The notes: a model not told the origin generated them from the letters alone. 64,000 nucleotides of DNA from Elainella saxicola E1 (GCA_002796835.1 LUGL01000067.1:1-64000); one strand, 5' to 3'. Counted from the first letter of the stretch, positions 1-8,990 are shown. A program made the numbers and translations.

Positions 1-607
1 AACAGTAAAATCTCGTCACAGGAGGAATCATAGAGATTGACGGTTCGATTGATATCTGGTCGCTGCTTCGCTTCACTCAACGTGGCCTCCACCTCAGTCT
101 GGAGTTGTTGACTCACTTGTACAGCTTTGCGCTTGACCACCTGCCAAATCGACTGGTCACTCAACAGTCGTGCTCCCGTCACTCGCTCTACTAGCTCCTC
201 CACGTCCTGATAGCTCATCCGATTGCTGTAGTAAGCACTCAATTCTTGCAACCGTTGGCTGACATAGCCCTCCCTCAATGGCTCCGTCAGCCCGAAATAA
301 CTCACACTTTTGCCATCGTCGAGATATTTCTGCAGCCAAAACTCAAACTGACCATGCAGTGTCTTGACCTTCACCCGAATTTGACCATTCCGTTTCAGCT
401 TGAGGTTTTTTTCTGCTTGTCGAACTGGCTTTGAGCGGCCTTGAGCAACTCTGCTTCTATATCAGGCAGCGCTTTCCGTCGCCAATCTTCAACGGCTCCC
501 TCTATGTCGTGCAAACTTTGAGTCCCTAAATCCATCGTTTGCGGTGCCATCTGCCCCAGCACGTTGCCTTGCTCGTCGCGAATAATGACCTCAATTTTGG
601 CTTTCAT
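1..607 (-). CDS. ISKra4-family transposase, 5' part, with probable -1 frameshift
   Basis: The first frame (395-607) encodes 70 residues beginning MKAKIEVIIRDEQGNVLG and ends at a stop just after a run of seven A (404-410 region, minus strand). Shifting by -1 on that run opens a second frame that stays free of stops to position 1 (about 135 codons) and reads through motifs such as YLDDGKSVSYFGLTEP and SYQDVEELVERVTGARL, which I recall as the N-terminal half of ISKra4-type transposases. The A7 run is a classic slippery site, so expression as one fused protein by programmed frameshifting (or transcriptional slippage) is likelier than a disabling mutation, but a real indel cannot be excluded. The C-terminal catalytic part lies off the left edge. 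ATG at 607 is followed by a normal coding sequence; no strong Shine-Dalgarno site was seen. Confidence 0.7.
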
Positions 608-677
608 ACCGATGCTCCTCGATGGGCTTTCCCCTATTTCCCATACTTTAGAGCATCAATGGAAAATTTACAGGAGG
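1..677 (-). mobile_element. Partial ISKra4-family insertion sequence
   Basis: The window opens inside an insertion sequence read on the minus strand. It carries a transposase in two overlapping frames, with about 70 bp of non-coding sequence upstream of the transposase start. The probable outer end is near 677, where the reading frame of an unrelated small gene (start at 740) loses its expected sequence. The other end, the target duplication and the inverted repeats are outside the window or not identifiable by eye, so the boundary is an estimate. Family assignment rests on the transposase translation and is from recall of ISKra4-type sequences. Confidence 0.7.
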
Positions 678-740
678 AATATTTTTGTTGATGCCAAATT
701 TTTCCTTTAAAGCAGTTTGTAACTCGTCCTTGGATGCCAT
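678..740 (-). pseudogene. 5' fragment of a small conserved gene interrupted by the insertion sequence
   Basis: On the minus strand an ATG at 740 is preceded at a good distance by GAGGAGAG, a strong ribosome-binding site. The reading frame begins MASKDELQTALKEKFGINKN, which resembles the N-terminus of a family of small cyanobacterial hypothetical proteins I recall. After the next residue (position 678) the frame continues only nine more codons, with a sequence that no longer resembles that family, and stops at 648. The simplest reading is that the ISKra4 element landed here and separated the first 21 codons from the rest of the gene, which would lie beyond the left edge of the window. Function unknown. 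Confidence 0.5.
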
Positions 741-1054
741 GCCTTCTCTCCTCAAGCATCAATGATTACTCCCAGGCTAATCAAGTAGAAAAAGCAGTTT
801 CAACGATTGTCTGTAGCCTGAGAAGTTCCATAAATTCTAATCTAAGTCCATATTTCCCTCAAAACGATCGGCCTGAAAACTCCCCATCGTCTCTTCATCA
901 AAATTGAAAAACATTGAAGGACGATTAAACCTCAGTTTTGTAAAGCGATCGCTCTTGTTCTTTTAGAGAAAATGCAAGGCTCTGAGGTTAGATCATTCAA
1001 GTAAAATTAATCCAGCTTTATAAACGAACATCGTTGACGATTGGAGCTGGAGAA
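741..1054. other. Intergenic region between the IS-interrupted gene and the membrane protein gene
   Basis: This AT-rich stretch separates two divergent genes and must hold both promoters. It contains one HIP1 octamer (945-952). I see no RNA gene, strong hairpin or convincing -35/-10 pair. Confidence 0.4.
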
Positions 1055-3583
1055 ATGGGCTTACCTTCTATCCTGGATGTTGCGATCGGCTTAATTTTTA
1101 TCTTTCTGATTCTGAGTTTTTTAGCGTCTGAGCTGCAAGAATTGCTGACGACTCTGTTGCAATGGCGCGCCAAACATCTGAGAGATTCGATCGAGGTGCT
1201 GCTGGCAGGTGGGGTAGGAACTCAGCAAGAAGAAGAAGTCAGGCATCTGGTTGAGCGACTGTATGACGATCCATTGATTCGCAATATTAATCAAGAAGCG
1301 AAAGGTTTAGCCGGTAAAATTCGCAGCCTCACCCGTGTTCTCAATCAAAAAGGCACCTTTGGCACGGACCAGGCAACAGGCCCCTCTTATATTGCACCAG
1401 AAACCTTTGCGACCTCATTACTTGAACAAATCGGACTGGCTAGCTTATCTCGAAAATTAGTCGAAGTTAGACTAGAAAAATTTGCAACCCGCATTATTGG
1501 AATCTATGAGGGAGGGCAGCATTTGCATCAACCCGTCTGGATTCCACCCGACACCGATCAACGCCTGAAGAAAGAGCTATGGAGCAAAGGTCGAATTCGA
1601 CTCATTGCTGAAAAAGTGAACTTCAGAGACGCCAGCGGCAATCAGGACTTGAGTCAGGATGCTAATTTTAAAACCTTAGTTGAAGAGTTTGATGATATTT
1701 TGTATGACTTTCAGACTCAAGAATCTAGTTTAGAGACGAGCGTTGCTCGCATGGGGGAGAGTTTTAGCAACTATATCAACATCTATTTGGCAGACCAACC
1801 CAATGATATGGATGCTGCTAAAACTATAAAAAAGGCATTCGGTAAAAGATTAGAAGCATTTAAGCTGGGCGTTTTTGGGGAGAAGAATGAACGGGCGATC
1901 GCCTCAGGTGGGTTGCGACCTTCATTGCTGGAAATTGCTGAACTATTAGATTTCACCAGCACAACTTATAAAGAAGTCCAAGATGCCTATCAAGCGTTAC
2001 TAAAAAATGGTGAGATCCTGGATCAGGATATGGTGCCGTTGCTGGCCGATCAATTACTGAAAAAATACATACCAGTGGTGGAACAGCAGTTGATCGAGCA
2101 GTATCCTCAAGCGATCGCAGCAGAATTCAAAAATCGTTATCCAGAAGTGTTTGCTCAATTTGACCAAAAATGGAAAAGGATTTGTAAGAAAATTAATCCT
2201 TCTGGTTTCTCCACTCCGATCTCTCCAGCAGATCCAGCAGGAAATTCTTCCAGCTCATTGGATTTGGCCGATCGCCCAAGCGTCCCTCCATCCCGGCGGC
2301 CTCCCAGATTGTTGGATCGGTTGCGGCAGCGCCTGATTTACCAATGGCAGAAAATAAGAAGCGTTACGCCTGACGAACTTCAGCGAAAACGGCAAAAAAT
2401 GATGTCGGATATGTTGAGTTGGACTACGGTTGAAGAATCGCGTGATTTGCTTAAAACCATTCTTTCCAGGCATACTTCTGAATTGGAAACGATCGCACCC
2501 TATCCAGCACCGATTGATATTACCGATTTAGGGATCCCTAGCAATCAACCAACGCCTGCCTTATTGCTGTTCGTCGATGGCACGTTGAACCGGTTGAATC
2601 GTGAAGACCGGAGTCTTTTGATTGACGAGATATTGAGTCGTTTAAGCGAGCAAAAAGGTTGGGATGAACTGACCGAAAAACAGCAGCGATCGCTTTACGC
2701 CAATTATCAAAACTATAGAACGATTAAACGAGTTTTGGATAAATTACCTCTTTCTGTCAAAGAAAGCTTTGCAATTTTAGCGAGACGTGCTCAAATGCGG
2801 GTCAGCAAAGCCGAGAGTGATGTTAATCGGTTTCGCGAAGAAGTAGCGGTCTGGTTCGATCGTTCGATGGCAAGAGCCTCAGGTGTATACAAGCGAAACA
2901 CCAAAGGCGTGATTTTGTTGATCGGATTTTTCTTGGCGGTTTTGATTAATGTGGATACTGGGTTTATTGCCGATCGGCTGGCCAACGATGACAGCTTGAG
3001 GCAAACGGTGACCGAAAGAGCCGCTTCAGTGGTGCCTGCACCGGCAGCTCCAGGAGATCTAGCCGAGGTGAACCTGGAAAAGATTCGCAATCAGACGAGA
3101 GATGCGCTGGAAGAACTGGCTTTACCGATCGGCTTCAGTCCAGAAAATTTCAGTCAGCAGCTCGGTTGTCCTTCGCCCGCCAGTCAATCCCTGCCCGCTG
3201 ATTGGGAAACTTTCTATCAGCAATGTTTAAGTTCAAAGCAGGAAGAACCTGCTCCGGCTGCGACTAATCCAGCAACTAATCCAGCAACCAATCCAGCAAC
3301 TAAGGCGACCAGAGCCCCAACGGAATCAACTCCTCAGCCAAGAGGTCTTGCTGCGATCGGTGCCCTGTTCAGTAATATTCTGACCCTGATTATTCACTAT
3401 CCCGATCGGTTGCTGCGAATTCTCTTGGGCTGGTTGCTGAGCGGTTTAGCAATTTCAATGGGTGCCCCTTTCTGGTTTGATCTCCTGGGCAAAATTGTCA
3501 ATGTCCGCAACACGGGCAGTAAACCTGCATCGGTAGAAGAACCACCCATTGCCTCTACTCCATCGGGCAAGAGCAATCGGTAA
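1055..3583 (+). CDS. Large membrane protein of unknown function
   Basis: I do not recognise a named family. The product has an N-terminal membrane helix (about residues 5-25, LDVAIGLIFIFLILSFLA), a long soluble helical region of some 550 residues, a second membrane segment near residue 620 (GVILLIGFFLAVLINVDTGF) directly after the motif WFDRSMARASGVYKRNTKG, a low-complexity linker with three NPAT repeats, and a C-terminal hydrophobic segment ending GAPFWFDLLGKIVNVRN. The WFDRSM...YKR...VDT and FWFDLLGKIVNVR motifs recur, from recall, in uncharacterised bacterial membrane proteins. The frame is open from a TTG at 1034, but the ATG at 1055 is preferred because GGAG sits 4 bases upstream. It is followed by its own intergenic gap and appears monocistronic. 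No catalytic motif is evident. Confidence 0.8.
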   Translation: MGLPSILDVAIGLIFIFLILSFLASELQELLTTLLQWRAKHLRDSIEVLLAGGVGTQQEEEVRHLVERLYDDPLIRNINQEAKGLAGKIRSLTRVLNQKGTFGTDQATGPSYIAPETFATSLLEQIGLASLSRKLVEVRLEKFATRIIGIYEGGQHLHQPVWIPPDTDQRLKKELWSKGRIRLIAEKVNFRDASGNQDLSQDANFKTLVEEFDDILYDFQTQESSLETSVARMGESFSNYINIYLADQPNDMDAAKTIKKAFGKRLEAFKLGVFGEKNERAIASGGLRPSLLEIAELLDFTSTTYKEVQDAYQALLKNGEILDQDMVPLLADQLLKKYIPVVEQQLIEQYPQAIAAEFKNRYPEVFAQFDQKWKRICKKINPSGFSTPISPADPAGNSSSSLDLADRPSVPPSRRPPRLLDRLRQRLIYQWQKIRSVTPDELQRKRQKMMSDMLSWTTVEESRDLLKTILSRHTSELETIAPYPAPIDITDLGIPSNQPTPALLLFVDGTLNRLNREDRSLLIDEILSRLSEQKGWDELTEKQQRSLYANYQNYRTIKRVLDKLPLSVKESFAILARRAQMRVSKAESDVNRFREEVAVWFDRSMARASGVYKRNTKGVILLIGFFLAVLINVDTGFIADRLANDDSLRQTVTERAASVVPAPAAPGDLAEVNLEKIRNQTRDALEELALPIGFSPENFSQQLGCPSPASQSLPADWETFYQQCLSSKQEEPAPAATNPATNPATNPATKATRAPTESTPQPRGLAAIGALFSNILTLIIHYPDRLLRILLGWLLSGLAISMGAPFWFDLLGKIVNVRNTGSKPASVEEPPIASTPSGKSNR
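3263..3298 (+). repeat. Three tandem 12-bp units inside the membrane protein gene
   Basis: Unit ACTAATCCAGCA occurs three times (third copy ACCAATCCAGCA), encoding NPAT repeats in the linker before the last membrane segment. In-frame length means copy number can vary without breaking the gene. Confidence 0.85.
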
Positions 3584-3861
3584 GTGCTTCGGCCAGGACC
3601 GAGTATATCCGAGGATCCGCACAAACCCAAATATGGTTTACTATTCCCCTTTTTCTGCTTTAAGGGGGAGCCTACCCTTCTTTAGGTCTAGTCAGGAGCA
3701 CGATCGATGTCCTGCCTTAGGTAGGTGTGCTCTTAGTGATGCGGTTGATAATCTAGGAGCATAAAAGCAGCGCTAGTGCATTTAATAGCTAATCGGACAG
3801 AACTTTCGAATTCGAGAACCTCTCAAAGAACGTAAACATCAACAAACGGAGCTGAACAGTC

Positions 3862-4134
3862 ATGAATATTTTGGCTTGGATCGTATTAGGCTTGATTGCA
3901 GGTGCAATTGCGAAGGCAATTTATCCAGGGCATCAGGGTGGCAGCATTCTGGGTACCTTAATCCTGGGCGTCATCGGTGCTTTCGTAGGTGGTACATTGT
4001 ATAACCTGTTGACTACCGGGACGTTGGCGCTTGGTGCGGCTGGACTGAGCATAGGCGGTATTGTGGTCGCAGTGTTGGGCGCGATCGTGGCATTGTTCAT
4101 CTACTATGCTGCAACCCGTCGTAGCGCTCTGTAA
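3862..4134 (+). CDS. GlsB/YeaQ/YmgE family stress-response membrane protein
   Basis: A 90-residue, almost entirely hydrophobic protein starting MNILAWIVLGLIAGAIAK, with three membrane helices rich in glycine and alanine and the family's typical IYPGHQGGSILGTLILGVIG stretch after the first helix. This is the pattern of the small transglycosylase-associated/GlsB family, named for general-stress induction in enterococci; the biochemical role is unknown. The ATG at 3862 follows GGAGCTGAACAGTC, giving a usable GGAG site. It stands alone between larger gaps and is followed by a possible terminator at 4222. Family identification is firm, function is not. Confidence 0.85.
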   Translation: MNILAWIVLGLIAGAIAKAIYPGHQGGSILGTLILGVIGAFVGGTLYNLLTTGTLALGAAGLSIGGIVVAVLGAIVALFIYYAATRRSAL

Positions 4135-4221
4135 CCAAAGGAATCCATTCAATGGTGGGGATCTGGGTTAGCAGATAACTAGTGGCAGCAAATCGCCAGG
4201 AACTTCATCAGTTCAATGCAG

Positions 4222-4243
4222 AGCCTCTGTAAATTCAGGGGCT
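4222..4243 (+). terminator. Hairpin downstream of the GlsB-like gene
   Basis: AGCCTCTG and CAGGGGCT form an 8-bp stem (one G.U pair) around a 6-base loop, followed only by a short T run. It lies 88 bp after the stop codon and is in position to end that transcript, or that of the converging operon; the weak U-tract makes it tentative. Confidence 0.4.
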
Positions 4244-4315
4244 TTCGCCTGTCGTAGAGAAGGTTACTCTATAACAAGATAACAAGACTCAGCTAGAAGC
4301 GAATTCTGGGTTAAA

Positions 4316-4705
4316 CTAGAGGCTAGCAATATAGCTGCGCCATCCACCCCATTCCGTAATTTCCTTTTGTTCCTGGCAAAGCAACGGTTCGCCTAACACT
4401 CCAAGAACAATATTGCCATCATTCAGTAAAACTTTGCCGATGCATAACCCCGGCGGTTCCTTTAAGAGGATTTCAGCGAGCCCTGAAGCAGGAACAGCCC
4501 AGATTTCCAGGGCGATCGATCGGCCCCCAAACTCAACTCGCATCATGGCCGGATGCCGATCTTGAATCGACCATAATCGATAGACTGGTGCGGTTGTGGC
4601 CTCCCGGATAAACTCAGCGCCCACTGCCTGCAAATTAGGATTGAGTTCCAGACCCCGCATCAACGTGCCATTTACTGCTAAGTCAATTCGTTGCTCAGAC
4701 TCCAT
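4316..4705 (-). CDS. Free-standing allophanate hydrolase C-terminal domain-like protein
   Basis: The 129 residues match the C-terminal domain of allophanate hydrolase (AtzF type), with the typical run [16 protein letters not shown] at the start and [34 protein letters not shown] and [13 protein letters not shown]. In full-length allophanate hydrolase this domain follows an amidase-signature domain and handles the N-carboxycarbamate intermediate; here the amidase half is absent and nothing in the window supplies it. The ATG at 4705 overlaps the 3' end of the preceding cysteine hydrolase gene by 11 bp, implying translational coupling. It is the last gene of the eight-gene nitrogen operon. Role by inference: a late step, or a binding/decarboxylation step, in breakdown of a ureide or amide. 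The domain match is firm; the reaction is not. Confidence 0.75.
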   Translation of the reverse strand: MESEQRIDLAVNGTLMRGLELNPNLQAVGAEFIREATTAPVYRLWSIQDRHPAMMRVEFGGRSIALEIWAVPASGLAEILLKEPPGLCIGKVLLNDGNIVLGVLGEPLLCQEQKEITEWGGWRSYIASL

Positions 4706-5396
4706 GCGTTACCCCTGCCACCGACCCCGCCTCTAATACCTGCAACACCGCTGTTGAGGCAGCAGTCCAGCCGACAATGCCGCCCTGGGCGCGAACCATT
4801 GCCAGAGTGGATTGCTTAAATTCGGGAAAATAACTTTCGGTGCAATCTTCGACAAGCAGACACTCATAGCCGCGATCGTTCGCTTCTCGCATGGTGGTTT
4901 GCACACATACTTCGGTCGTAACACCCGTGATCAACAGGTGGGTAATGCCGCGTTGTTGCAGTTCTGTCGCTAGTGGCGTTTGATAAAATGCACCCTTTCC
5001 AGGCTTGTGAATCACGATTTCACCGGGCAGTGGTTGCAGTTCCGGAATGATGTCGTTTCCTGGCTCTCCCTGCACCAAAATTCGTCCCATTGGACCCAAA
5101 TCGCCGATTGTCAGCGAGCCTTTGCCGCGTTTCAGTTTGGCAGGTGGACAATCGGATAGATCGGGCTGGTGACATTCCAGAGTATGCACGATCGGCAGTT
5201 TCAATTTGCGAAAGGCGCTAATTAGCTGTTGTAGCGCAGGCACGATCGCCTGGAGTCGCTCCACATCATTGCCCAATGCTGCCCCAAACCCACCGGGTTC
5301 CAGGAAGTCGCGCTGCATATCAATGATCACAAGCGCCAAATGCTGCAAATCAGCAGGCAGCTCATATTCGTAGGGCAGGGCAGCAATGGTACTCAT
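4695..5396 (-). CDS. Isochorismatase-fold cysteine amidohydrolase (biuret hydrolase-like), copy 1
   Basis: A 233-residue cytosolic enzyme of the cysteine hydrolase (isochorismatase-like) family. The triad is visible: Asp26 in [10 protein letters not shown], Lys131 in [11 protein letters not shown] and Cys164 in [20 protein letters not shown]. Sequence style ([36 protein letters not shown]) resembles biuret amidohydrolase and ureidoacrylate hydrolase RutB, which release ammonia or carbamate from ureide substrates. It is 30 bp downstream of the ABC ATPase gene and overlaps the next gene. A second, clearly related copy lies at 7114-7800, so the two may act on successive or different amides. Substrate cannot be decided by sequence; nicotinamidase-type activity is a less likely alternative. 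Confidence 0.75.
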   Translation of the reverse strand: MSTIAALPYEYELPADLQHLALVIIDMQRDFLEPGGFGAALGNDVERLQAIVPALQQLISAFRKLKLPIVHTLECHQPDLSDCPPAKLKRGKGSLTIGDLGPMGRILVQGEPGNDIIPELQPLPGEIVIHKPGKGAFYQTPLATELQQRGITHLLITGVTTEVCVQTTMREANDRGYECLLVEDCTESYFPEFKQSTLAMVRAQGGIVGWTAASTAVLQVLEAGSVAGVTHGV

Positions 5397-5426
5397 GGTG
5401 TTTCTTGTACTAATGTTCCAGTAAAG

Positions 5427-6977
5427 TTAATGACCTGCCATGGCATGGCTGATCGCTGAAAAATCGGCGCTGGCGATCGGACTTTCATAGAGAAACTGCC
5501 CGCTGCTAATCACAATAATCCGATCGCTCAATTCCAGCAACTCATCCAAATCTTCGCTGACGAGCAGCACGGCCACCCCTCGGTTGCGCGCTTCTACGAT
5601 TTGAGCATGAATGAACTCAACTGCCGCAAAGTCCAGACCAAAACAAGGGTTGGCAGCGATCAGCAGGTTGATTTTTTCGCTAGAGAGTTCGCGGGCCAAA
5701 ACAGTCCGCTGCACATTGCCGCCGGAAAGATTATGTACGGGGGTTTCGATTGACGGAGTCTTGACCGAGAATTGTTGCACCAATCCTTTAGCGGCCTGCC
5801 GAATCGCGTTCAAAATCAGCCAGATGCCTTTAGCCTGCGGCGGCTGATCGAAGGTGCGCAAGGCCATATTTTCGGCCACGCTCATTTGGGGAATGCAGGC
5901 ATTCTTTAGCGGCTCCTCTGGCAAGGAAAAGACGCGATGCTTAAACATTTCTTTGCGGGTGGCCAGGTAGCGTTCGCCGTTAATTTTGATCTGGCCAGAT
6001 GTGGAAGGACGCTGTCCGGCCAACACTTCCACCAGCTCTTTTTGTCCATTGCCCGAAACGCCTGCGATCCCAACAATTTCGCCGCTGTTGACGGTCAAGC
6101 TAACATTATTGACGGCAACCAGGCCGTTATCTTTGTTGGCAGACAAATCGTGAACTTCCAGAACCGGGGTCACATCCTCTTGGGTGACCTTATCCACCAC
6201 TTTTAGCTCGCGTCGTTCTCCCATCATCATCTCAGCCATGTCGGCCACAGAGAGATCTTGGACCAAGCCATGTCCCACCAGTTGCCCCTTCCGCAACACC
6301 GTCACCTCTTCGGCAAATTGGGTGACTTCTCGAAACTTGTGGGTGATGATCAGCACACTTAAATCGCCTGCCTTCACCTGCTGCTGTAGCAATGACAAAA
6401 TTTCATCGGCTTCATCCGGCGTCAAGACTGAGGTTGGCTCATCCAAAATCAGAATCTTGCTCTCCAAATACAGCTGTTTCAAAATTTCCAGCTTTTGTTT
6501 TTGTCCTGCTGCAAGTTGGGCGATCGGCACATCTAACGGCACCTGAAAGGGAGAAGACTGCATAAAGTCGTCCAGCCGCTCCCGCTCTTTGGCCCAATTG
6601 ATTAAAAACTGCGATCCATCAAATCGAGATAGCACCAAATTTTCGGCTACCGTCATGGCAGGCACGGAAGTGAAATGCTGATAAACCATGCCGATTCCAT
6701 GATGGTGGGCATCTCTGGGACTGGCGATCGTACAGGGTGTGCCATCAATCTCGATTTCACCGTGATCAGGACTGTAGAAGCCCATAATGCACTTCACCAG
6801 AGTGCTTTTTCCGGCCCCATTCTCTCCTAGCAAGGCATGAAAAGTGCCTGGTTTCAAATGCAGCGACACCTGATCGAGGGCTACTAAACTGCCAAAGCGT
6901 TTGGTCATGCCCTTTACTTCCAATTCAGGCGGGCGTCTTACTGCGGTTGCTGTGGGTGCTGCGGTTGTGGTTGTCAT
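5427..6977 (-). CDS. Double ABC ATPase of a BMP/Nup-type importer
   Basis: A 516-residue ATPase with two ABC domains, the arrangement of the simple-sugar/nucleoside (NupO, YufO) class. Domain 1 has Walker A GENGAGKST (residues 51-59), signature LAAGQKQKLEI and Walker B LILDEPTSVLT. Domain 2 has a degenerate Walker A (GVSGNGQKE), signature LSGGNVQRTVLARE and a degenerate Walker B region (LLIAANPCFGLDF), as is usual for this class, so only the first site is expected to hydrolyse ATP efficiently. It should pair with the two permeases and the lipoprotein encoded upstream in the same operon. Family substrates are nucleosides and related small molecules; linkage to amidases suggests a nitrogen-rich small molecule here (inference). 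Confidence 0.85.
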   Translation of the reverse strand: MTTTTAAPTATAVRRPPELEVKGMTKRFGSLVALDQVSLHLKPGTFHALLGENGAGKSTLVKCIMGFYSPDHGEIEIDGTPCTIASPRDAHHHGIGMVYQHFTSVPAMTVAENLVLSRFDGSQFLINWAKERERLDDFMQSSPFQVPLDVPIAQLAAGQKQKLEILKQLYLESKILILDEPTSVLTPDEADEILSLLQQQVKAGDLSVLIITHKFREVTQFAEEVTVLRKGQLVGHGLVQDLSVADMAEMMMGERRELKVVDKVTQEDVTPVLEVHDLSANKDNGLVAVNNVSLTVNSGEIVGIAGVSGNGQKELVEVLAGQRPSTSGQIKINGERYLATRKEMFKHRVFSLPEEPLKNACIPQMSVAENMALRTFDQPPQAKGIWLILNAIRQAAKGLVQQFSVKTPSIETPVHNLSGGNVQRTVLARELSSEKINLLIAANPCFGLDFAAVEFIHAQIVEARNRGVAVLLVSEDLDELLELSDRIIVISSGQFLYESPIASADFSAISHAMAGH

Positions 6978-7061
6978 GATGAGGTTAGAGGGGTGAGGTT
7001 AGAGTATAGAACAGATCAAATGAGCACGGACTGGTTCGGGGATTAGAGAATTCAGCGATAT

Positions 7062-7092
7062 CAATCTGGATTCATTCTGGATTCATTCTGGA
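7062..7092. repeat. Tandem 11-bp repeat within the operon
   Basis: TTCATTCTGGA occurs twice in direct tandem, preceded by a partial copy (CAATCTGGA). It sits in the 136-bp gap between the second cysteine hydrolase gene and the ABC ATPase gene. Confidence 0.7.
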
Positions 7093-7113
7093 TACATTAA
7101 TGTTCAAAGCTGT

Positions 7114-7800
7114 TCAAATTGTTGCGATGACTTCAAGCAAAGCCGCAGAGTCAGCAACAGCTCCAAACACACCTCCTTGCATCTGGATCATTTTTAAGGC
7201 AGCCAGGTGATTTCCATAGTCGGTTGCGCCTGTACAGTCAGACAGTAAAAGACATTCATAGCCGCGATCGTTCGCGTCCCGCATGGTGGTATGTACGCAA
7301 ACATCTGTGGTGATGCCGGTGAGAATGATGTTTTGAATGCCGTGTCGTTTCAGCAGCAAATCCAGATCGGTGGCATAGAAAGATCCTTTGCCCGGTTTGT
7401 CGATGATCGGTTCTCCCGGTAGCGGAGCCAATTCCGGAATAATTTCCCAGCCCGGTTCACCCCGCACCAAGATTTTGCCGCAAGGCCCCGGATCGCCAAT
7501 CCCTGCTCCAATTCGGCGCGATCGCCATTGTTTGTTTTCCGGCAGATCGGCTAAATCGGGGCGGTGGCCTTCGCGGGTATGCATGATGTGGAAACCCTTC
7601 GATCGCATCACGGCCAGCAGCTTTTGCAGGGGTTCGATCGGGGCACGGGTAAGCGACAGGTCATATCCCATCGCATCCACATAGCCGCCTTTGCCGCAAA
7701 AATCGGTCTGCATGTCGATAATCAACAGCACTGTATTTTCAGGCCGCAGGTCGCCATTGTAAGGATAGGGATAGGGTTCTGCTGTAATGAATCGTCCCAC
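7114..7800 (-). CDS. Isochorismatase-fold cysteine amidohydrolase (biuret hydrolase-like), copy 2
   Basis: A 228-residue paralogue of the enzyme at 4695. Triad residues are Asp29 ([10 protein letters not shown]), Lys135 ([12 protein letters not shown]) and Cys168 ([20 protein letters not shown]). The [10 protein letters not shown]-terminus and the [17 protein letters not shown] stretch resemble biuret hydrolase-like proteins linked to ureide metabolism. The start is GTG at 7800 with GGAG 11 bases upstream; an earlier in-frame ATG was not found. It lies 44 bp downstream of the formamidase gene in the same operon. Two divergent copies kept on either side of the ATPase gene suggest different substrates rather than simple dosage (inference). 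Exact substrate undetermined. Confidence 0.75.
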   Translation of the reverse strand: MGRFITAEPYPYPYNGDLRPENTVLLIIDMQTDFCGKGGYVDAMGYDLSLTRAPIEPLQKLLAVMRSKGFHIMHTREGHRPDLADLPENKQWRSRRIGAGIGDPGPCGKILVRGEPGWEIIPELAPLPGEPIIDKPGKGSFYATDLDLLLKRHGIQNIILTGITTDVCVHTTMRDANDRGYECLLLSDCTGATDYGNHLAALKMIQMQGGVFGAVADSAALLEVIATI

Positions 7801-7844
7801 CGATCGACACTCCGTTGATTTCAGCTTGAACTTGGGATGGGCTG

Positions 7845-8864
7845 CTAGGGCGAAACGCGGGTTGGCAGTTCCTCCGGTTGATAGAGGCGAGTTGGGGCCG
7901 CAAAACCACAGGAAGTCCCGTCAGTGTGAACGACTTCATCTTCCCAGGGCAGCCGATAATTGCCGTTCACCAGATCCTTCATGTAGGTGTAGGGACAATC
8001 TTGTGCGCCTCCTTTCACGGCTACATAGCCACGATGCCCAAACTGGTAGATGTTATTTTCCACACTCCAATATTTACGCGCTTCCCGCACCAGATCGGGC
8101 CGCAATTCAGCCGTGATGATTTCATCGGGCCGGTGGCTACCCATCACCAGTGGCGTGCCATCAAAATTGACGAACATGCCTTCACCCATCGAATCAAACG
8201 AGCCATCCGTGCCGCACATGCAGACCGAAGCGGTGTAGATCAAATTACAAAATGCATTAGCCTGATTGGTGATTTGCCAGGTATGACGGATCGGAGCCGT
8301 GTAGCCTGCGGTGCGAATCATGATCTCAGCTCCCTTATAGGCACATTCTCGCGCCATTTCTGGGAACATACCGTCATGACAGATGATTAGAGCGATCGTA
8401 CTGCCATTCGGACCTTCGCATACGGGAATGCCCAAATTTCCGGGCTCCCAAGGTTCAACCGGTACCCAGGGATGCAGCTTACGGTAATAGAGTTTCAGCT
8501 CTCCTTTGTCGTCGATAATGATGCCACTGTTATAAGGATTGCCATGGGGATTATATTCCATGATGGAGAAGCAGCCCCAGATTTGATGATCGCGGCAGGC
8601 TTGCTGGAAGGCGGTCACTTCAGGGCCATCTAAGCGACACATGATCTCAGGATTGGTATCCATGGAGAGGCCATGCAGCGAATATTCTGGGAACACCACC
8701 AGATCCATCGTGGACATATTGCGGCGGGCTTTGCCAACCATGTCACAAATTCGCTGCGTTTGAGCGGCCAGGTCATCTGGCGTGACCACATTGGGCAACT
8801 GGAGTTGAACCAAACCAAGTACTACACCATTGGGTGATTTGTTTAAACCTCCGAGTCCACTCAT
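7845..8864 (-). CDS. amiF: Formamidase
   Basis: A 339-residue nitrilase-superfamily amidase, the length of Helicobacter formamidase AmiF (about 334). The catalytic Glu60 (VVFPEYS), Lys129 (YYRKLHPW) and Cys162 ([15 protein letters not shown]) are all present. Motifs [50 protein letters not shown] and [14 protein letters not shown] follow AmiF rather than aliphatic amidase AmiE, where the Cys motif reads ICDDGNYPEI. Expected reaction: formamide to formate and ammonia in the cytosol. It is preceded by a 153-bp gap that holds a hairpin repeat and follows three transporter genes, so ammonia release from imported amides is a reasonable role. Activity on other short amides is possible. Confidence 0.85.
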   Translation of the reverse strand: MSGLGGLNKSPNGVVLGLVQLQLPNVVTPDDLAAQTQRICDMVGKARRNMSTMDLVVFPEYSLHGLSMDTNPEIMCRLDGPEVTAFQQACRDHQIWGCFSIMEYNPHGNPYNSGIIIDDKGELKLYYRKLHPWVPVEPWEPGNLGIPVCEGPNGSTIALIICHDGMFPEMARECAYKGAEIMIRTAGYTAPIRHTWQITNQANAFCNLIYTASVCMCGTDGSFDSMGEGMFVNFDGTPLVMGSHRPDEIITAELRPDLVREARKYWSVENNIYQFGHRGYVAVKGGAQDCPYTYMKDLVNGNYRLPWEDEVVHTDGTSCGFAAPTRLYQPEELPTRVSP

Positions 8865-8949
8865 CCTCTACTCTCCATGCAGTTACTCACAAAATTTTTG
8901 AATTGATTTCAATCTACTCAAGAACAGAAACTGAATAAAACAGAATTTC

Positions 8950-8990
8950 TTGTGGGGTGGACATCTTGTCCGCCCGGACAGTTCAAGAAA
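8950..8990. repeat. Dispersed hairpin repeat, copy A
   Basis: GGGTGGACA (8955-8963) and TGTCCGCCC (8967-8975) form a 9-bp stem with a 3-base loop (one G.U), flanked by CTTG and CAAG. A closely similar 40-bp stretch occurs at 12852-12893, and a looser relative at 46021-46039. This copy lies between the permease gene and amiF, inside the operon. Confidence 0.7.

Noticed and set aside
7845-8864. Aliphatic amidase AmiE instead of formamidase
   Set aside because: The cysteine motif ICHDGMFPE and the C-terminal [11 protein letters not shown] region match AmiF; AmiE has ICDDGNYPE.
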